In this document: piece by piece, positions 60,900-64,000 of the stretch
Layout of the letters: every line of letters begins with the position of its first letter
Numbering within the stretch: the stretch's first letter is position 1
Source of the DNA: Saccopteryx bilineata
Taxonomy: Eukaryota; Chordata; Mammalia; Chiroptera; Emballonuridae
Assembly: GCF_036850765.1 (NCBI RefSeq)
Contig: NC_089491.1
Location: forward strand, 130,688,266 to 130,752,265
Length of the DNA stretch: 64,000 nt
Reading direction: 5' to 3'
Position numbers and translations under genes: made by a program
Notes under the pieces: model-generated
What the model was told of the DNA's origin: nothing
What the model saw: only the letters and a program-made list of their open reading frames with translations
Databases searched by the model: none

Positions 60900-61057
60900 T
60901 TGGATATTTATCTTTTTAAAGCATCATTTGTAAATGTCAAAAAAAGTCCTATCCTATATAACTGAAAGCTGGTAGACAACACGGCCATAATCTAAACAAT
61001 TGGTATTTTTTAAACTGAAGAAATTTTGTAAATACTAAATTAAAACTCGATTCAGAG

Positions 61058-61401
61058 GCCCTGTCAGGTTGACTCAGTGGTAGACCGTTGGCCTAGCATG
61101 TGGGTGTCCTAGGTTCAATTCCTGGTCAAGGCACACAGGAGAGATAACCATCTGCTTCTCCACCCTCACCCCTCCCACTTCTGTCTCTCCCCACCTCTCT
61201 GGCAACCACAGCTTGATTGGTTTGAGTGAGTTGGCCCTGGCACTGAGGATGGCTCTGTAGCCTGTCCCTCGGGAGCTAAGAATAGCTTGGTTGTCAAGCA
61301 ACAGAGCAACACCCCAGATAGGCACAGCATCCCACTGTAGGGGGTTTGCCAGGTGAATGCAGTAATCTGTCTCTATGTCCTTAAAAAAAAAAAAAAAAAA
61401 A
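61058..61401 (+). repeat. Family A SINE (older)
   Basis: GGCCCTGTCAGGTTGACTCA head, GGTTCAATTCCTGG B box, A-run at 61382-61401. Confidence 0.9.
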
Positions 61402-61590
61402 GCCTGACCTGTGGTGGTGCAGTGGATAAAGCATCGACCTGGAAATGCTGAGGTCGCCGGTTCGAAGCCCTGGGCTTGCCTGGTCAAGGCACATATGGGA
61501 GTTGATGCTTCCAGCTCCTCCCCCCCCCCTCTCTGTCTCTCCTTTCTGTCTCTCCCTCTCCTCTCTAAAATGAATAAAAAAAAAAAAAAA
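61402..61590 (+). repeat. Family C SINE
   Basis: Directly abuts the A-run of the preceding family A copy. B box GGTTCGAAGCCC, C-rich run near 61521, A-run tail. Confidence 0.94.
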
Positions 61591-61817
61591 TGCAGAAGCC
61601 AACCAACCAGAAAGTGACTACAAACTTTTCACAATACACAGCATAACTTGCGGTACCCTCATAAGCCTATAGACCTACACACTAATCCGTGTCTTTAGAA
61701 CCCTTATTAAAAATAAAAAATCTAAACTGATGGGTGGCAACAGCTAACCCTGGTCTGGCTCCTGCTTTAAAATCAGCTTCAAGACTCAAGTCCCAATGCT
61801 TTGATTCATTTAGTAAT

Positions 61818-62013
61818 TTTTTAAAAGATTTTATTTATTGCTTTTTAGAGAGAGGAGAGAAACAGAGAGAAAGGGAATTAAGACAGGAGGGGGAAACATC
61901 AACTCATATGTTGCTTCCATGTGTGCCTTGACCAGGAAAGCCCAGGGTTTGGAACCAGTGACCTCAGCATTTCAGGTCAGATGCTTTATCCACTGTGCCA
62001 TCATAGGTCAGGC
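61818..62013 (-). repeat. Family C SINE (older)
   Basis: Antisense: GTGTGCCTTGACCAGGAAAG, then GGTTTGGAACCAGTGACC, ending ATCATAGGTCAGGC. Inverted relative to the copy at 61402. Confidence 0.88.
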
Positions 62014-62037
62014 CATTCAATAAATTCTTACTGAGCA

Positions 62038-62357
62038 GCCTGACCAGGCGGTGGTACAGTGCATAGAACATCAGACTGGGATGCAGAGGACCCAGGTTTA
62101 AGACCCCAAGGTCGCCAGCTTGAGCACGGGCTCATCTGCTTTGAGCAAAGCTCATTAGCTTGGACCCAAGGTCACTGGCTCCAGCAAGGGGTTATTCGGT
62201 CTGCTGAAGGCCCACAGTCAAGGCACATATGAGAAAGCAATCAATGAACAACTAAGGTGTCGCAACAAAAAACTGATAATTGATGCTTCTCATTTCTCTC
62301 TGTTCCTGTCTGTCCCTATCTATCCCTCTCTCTCTAATTTAAAAAAATAAATAAAAG
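62038..62357 (+). repeat. Family B SINE
   Basis: GCCTGACCAGGCGGTGGTAC head, B-box region GGTTTAAGACCCC, tail TTTAAAAAAATAAATAAA. Confidence 0.94.
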
Positions 62358-62450
62358 TCTGAGGATCCTTATGAAAGTTTGTGATTAAAAGGTAATTTAA
62401 AAAAATTTTCTTACTGAGCATTTGTATATGTATCACAACCAAAAGGTTCT

Positions 62451-62790
62451 TGTCCTGGCCAGATAGCTCCATTGGTTAGACCAGCGGTTCTCAACCTGTG
62501 GGTCGCGACCCCGGCGGGGGTCGAACGACCAAAACACAGGGGTCACCTAAAGCCATCGGAATATGTATTTTCGGAATATGTATTTTCCGATGGCTTTAGG
62601 TGACCCGTGTTTTGGTCGTTCGACCCCCGCCGGGGTCGCGACCCACAGGTTGAGAAACGCTGGGTTAGACCGTCCGTCCCAGTATGCAAAGGTTGCAAAT
62701 TAGATCCTTAGGGCACATACAGGAACAGATCTATGTTTCCATCTCTCGCCCTCTCCATTCTTCTCTAAAATCAATAAATAAAATTTACAA
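62451..62790 (+). repeat. Family D SINE split by the SPIN-type MITE
   Basis: TTGTCCTGGCCAGATAGCTCC head up to the MITE TSD at 62474-62481. The rest continues from 62671 to the CTCTAAAATCAATAAATAAA tail. Confidence 0.9.
62482..62662. mobile_element. SPIN-type hAT MITE, 181 bp, near-perfect palindrome, with 8-bp TSD
   Basis: Begins CAGCGGTTCTCAACCTGTGG and ends with the complement CCACAGGTTGAGAAACGCTG. The two arms (GGGTCGCGACCCC, GGGGGTCGAACGACC, CACCTAAAGCCATCGG) are inverted copies over about 85 bp each. The terminal and subterminal sequence is that of the SPIN family of hAT transposons as I remember it. TSD GGTTAGAC at 62474-62481 and 62663-62670, inside a family D SINE. The centre has a tandem CGGAATATGTATTTT. 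Confidence 0.88.
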
Positions 62791-63162
62791 GCCCTGGCCG
62801 GTTGGCTCAGCGGTAGAACGTCGGCCTGGCGTGCGGGGGACCCAGGTTCAATTCCTGGCCAGGGCACATAGGAGAAGCGCCCATTTGCTTCTCCACCCCC
62901 GCCCCCCCTCCTTCCTCTCTGTCTCTCTCTTCCCCTCCTGCAGCCAAGGCTCCATTGGAGCAAAGATGGCCCGGGCGCTGGGGATGGCTCCTTGGCCTCT
63001 GCCCCAGGCGCTAGAGTGGCTCTGGTCCCGGCAGAGCGACGCCCCCTGGTGGGCAGAGCATCGCCCCTGGTGGGCGTGCCGGGTGGATCCCGGTAGGGCG
63101 CATGCGGGAGTCTGTCTGTCTCTCCCCGTTTCCAGCTTCAGAAAAATACAAAAATAAATAAA
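62791..63162 (+). repeat. Family A SINE inserted in the family D tail
   Basis: Close to consensus. An 18-bp TSD, AATAAATAAAATTTACAA, lies at 62773-62790 and 63163-63180. Confidence 0.96.
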
Positions 63163-63201
63163 AATAAATAAAATTTACAAAAAAAAATTTAAAAAACAAC
63201 A

Positions 63202-63345
63202 GCTCTGGCCATATAGTTCAGTTGGTTAGTGTCATCGCAGGGTGCAAAGGTTACCAGTTCAATCCCTGACCAGGCCTCATACAAAACAGACCAATGACCC
63301 TGTCTCTCTCACCACTTCCTCTCTTGCTAAAAGAAAAAAAATTTT
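63202..63345 (+). repeat. Family D SINE
   Basis: GCTCTGGCCATATAGTTCAG head, CAGTTCAATCCCTGACCAGG B box, TTGCTAAAAGAAAAAAAA tail. Confidence 0.85.
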
Positions 63346-63892
63346 TAGAGGTTCTTGGCCTCATGGAATGTAGTTTCATAGATAATGCAAAGAAATTACA
63401 GGCAATTACAACAGAGGTTGTTTAATGCTGACAAAGTGGCACAGTAGCTGGCCAGCCCTAACTTGCCTGCCAAGACTAACAACCCTTCCAGGGCAGTTCA
63501 GTATTGTTGAAAAACCACTTAGGACACCCTGAAATGTGGTGACACAAGTGAAATCAAGATGAGGGGGGGAGTGTTTCACACCCTACTAAATTGTAACCTT
63601 CTCTCAAGCTGACCTTAGTACTGTGGAGGCTTCCAACAGCATCCAATTGCTCATTGATATGAGTACTTTCAAAGTGAGCAGACATGGCCATTCCAAAAAC
63701 AAGCATATTCAGACTTACACCTTCGATTAAACAAATAGATGATATTCAAATACAATTTGTTTTAACAAAACTCATTAAGGAAATATTTGAAGTGTAAGAT
63801 CCAATAATCACATTCTTGAAACATCTTAAACACTTAATAAATCATTTATTTGTAAATCAATAAATTTTTAAGTATACCAAACTATACTCTTA

Positions 63893-63952
63893 CAAAAATT
63901 AGGGGGTATTTTATTGCTTCATATTCATTTTGAAATATCTCCCTAATTTTTG
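63893..63952. mobile_element. 60-bp palindromic MITE or hairpin
   Basis: Left arm CAAAAATTAGGGGGTATTT; the right arm is the complement of CAAAAATTAGGGAGATATTT. A short AT-rich loop separates them. TA precedes the left arm and TG follows the right arm where TA would be expected for a Tc1/mariner MITE. Confidence 0.55.
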
Positions 63953-64000
63953 TGAGCAGTTATTAAACATTAGCAATGTGTAGGCAGCGGATTGTTTTGT

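Larger units (their letters stand above)
53369..64000. other. Region downstream of CPM; possible distal CPM or convergent MDM2 3' UTR
   Basis: No coding exon is visible on either strand. The region holds about 14 SINEs, three hAT-type elements and a small palindrome. Non-repeat stretches are 53369-54013, 54541-54999, 55111-56231, 56592-57416, 57855-58300, 58621-58764, 60900-61057, 61591-61817 and 63346-63892. In human, MDM2 ends tail-to-tail with CPM within several kilobases, so the right end may belong to the MDM2 3' UTR on the - strand; nothing in the sequence proves this. Confidence 0.45.

Noticed and set aside
60550..64000. Search for MDM2 coding sequence on the - strand
   Set aside because: No RING-finger or terminal codons of MDM2 were seen in any frame; only a synteny inference remains.

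Overview
This is vertebrate nuclear DNA from a mammal, almost certainly a bat. The protein-coding signal is split into small exons with GT-AG introns, and the rest is dense with tRNA-derived SINEs of the bat (Ves-like) kind, old L1, L2, MIR and MER5 copies, and several short DNA transposons of the sort known to be unusually active in bats. I could not fix the bat family. There are no operons, CRISPR arrays or phage-like genes. I found no new biological system; the interest is in one well-preserved gene and in how the mobile elements are nested.

The one gene I can support is carboxypeptidase M (CPM) on the + strand. Seven coding exons are present: 12852-12949, 25949-26121, 28291-28475, 29211-29381, 33440-33592, 48695-48843 and 51507-51749. 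They join in consistent phases and encode residues 55-443 of a protein that, counted against the human 443-residue protein as I remember it, has no insertion or deletion. Zinc ligands H83, E86 and H190 and catalytic E281 are all present. The C terminus carries a GPI-anchor signal with S423 at the expected attachment site. The exon(s) for residues 1-53 (signal peptide and start of the catalytic domain) were not found and should lie upstream of position 1.

Layout: 1-12851 is the end of a 5' intron, with a solo LTR at 619-1381. 12950-48694 holds five introns, the last of which contains a nearly full-length, decayed L1 (about 39890-48555) broken up by later insertions. 51750 onward is CPM 3' UTR and flank. 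In the human genome MDM2 lies tail-to-tail with CPM just downstream; no MDM2 coding sequence is visible here, but the far right end could overlap its 3' UTR on the - strand (inference).

Four SINE families are used as labels below. All have tRNA-like Pol III A and B boxes and an A-rich tail. Family A is 340-400 bp, head GCCCTGGCCGGTTGGCTCAG, tail end TTCAGAAAAATAC. Family B is 300-380 bp, head GCCTGACCAGGCGGTGGCGC, ending in CT-rich sequence and CTGTAAAA. Family C is about 190 bp, head GCCTGACCTGTGGTGGCGCA, ending CTCTAAAATGAATAAA. Family D is about 165 bp, Ves-like, with TTGGTTAGA in the A box and a CTCTCT-rich end. SINE ends are approximate to a few bases unless a target-site duplication (TSD) is given.
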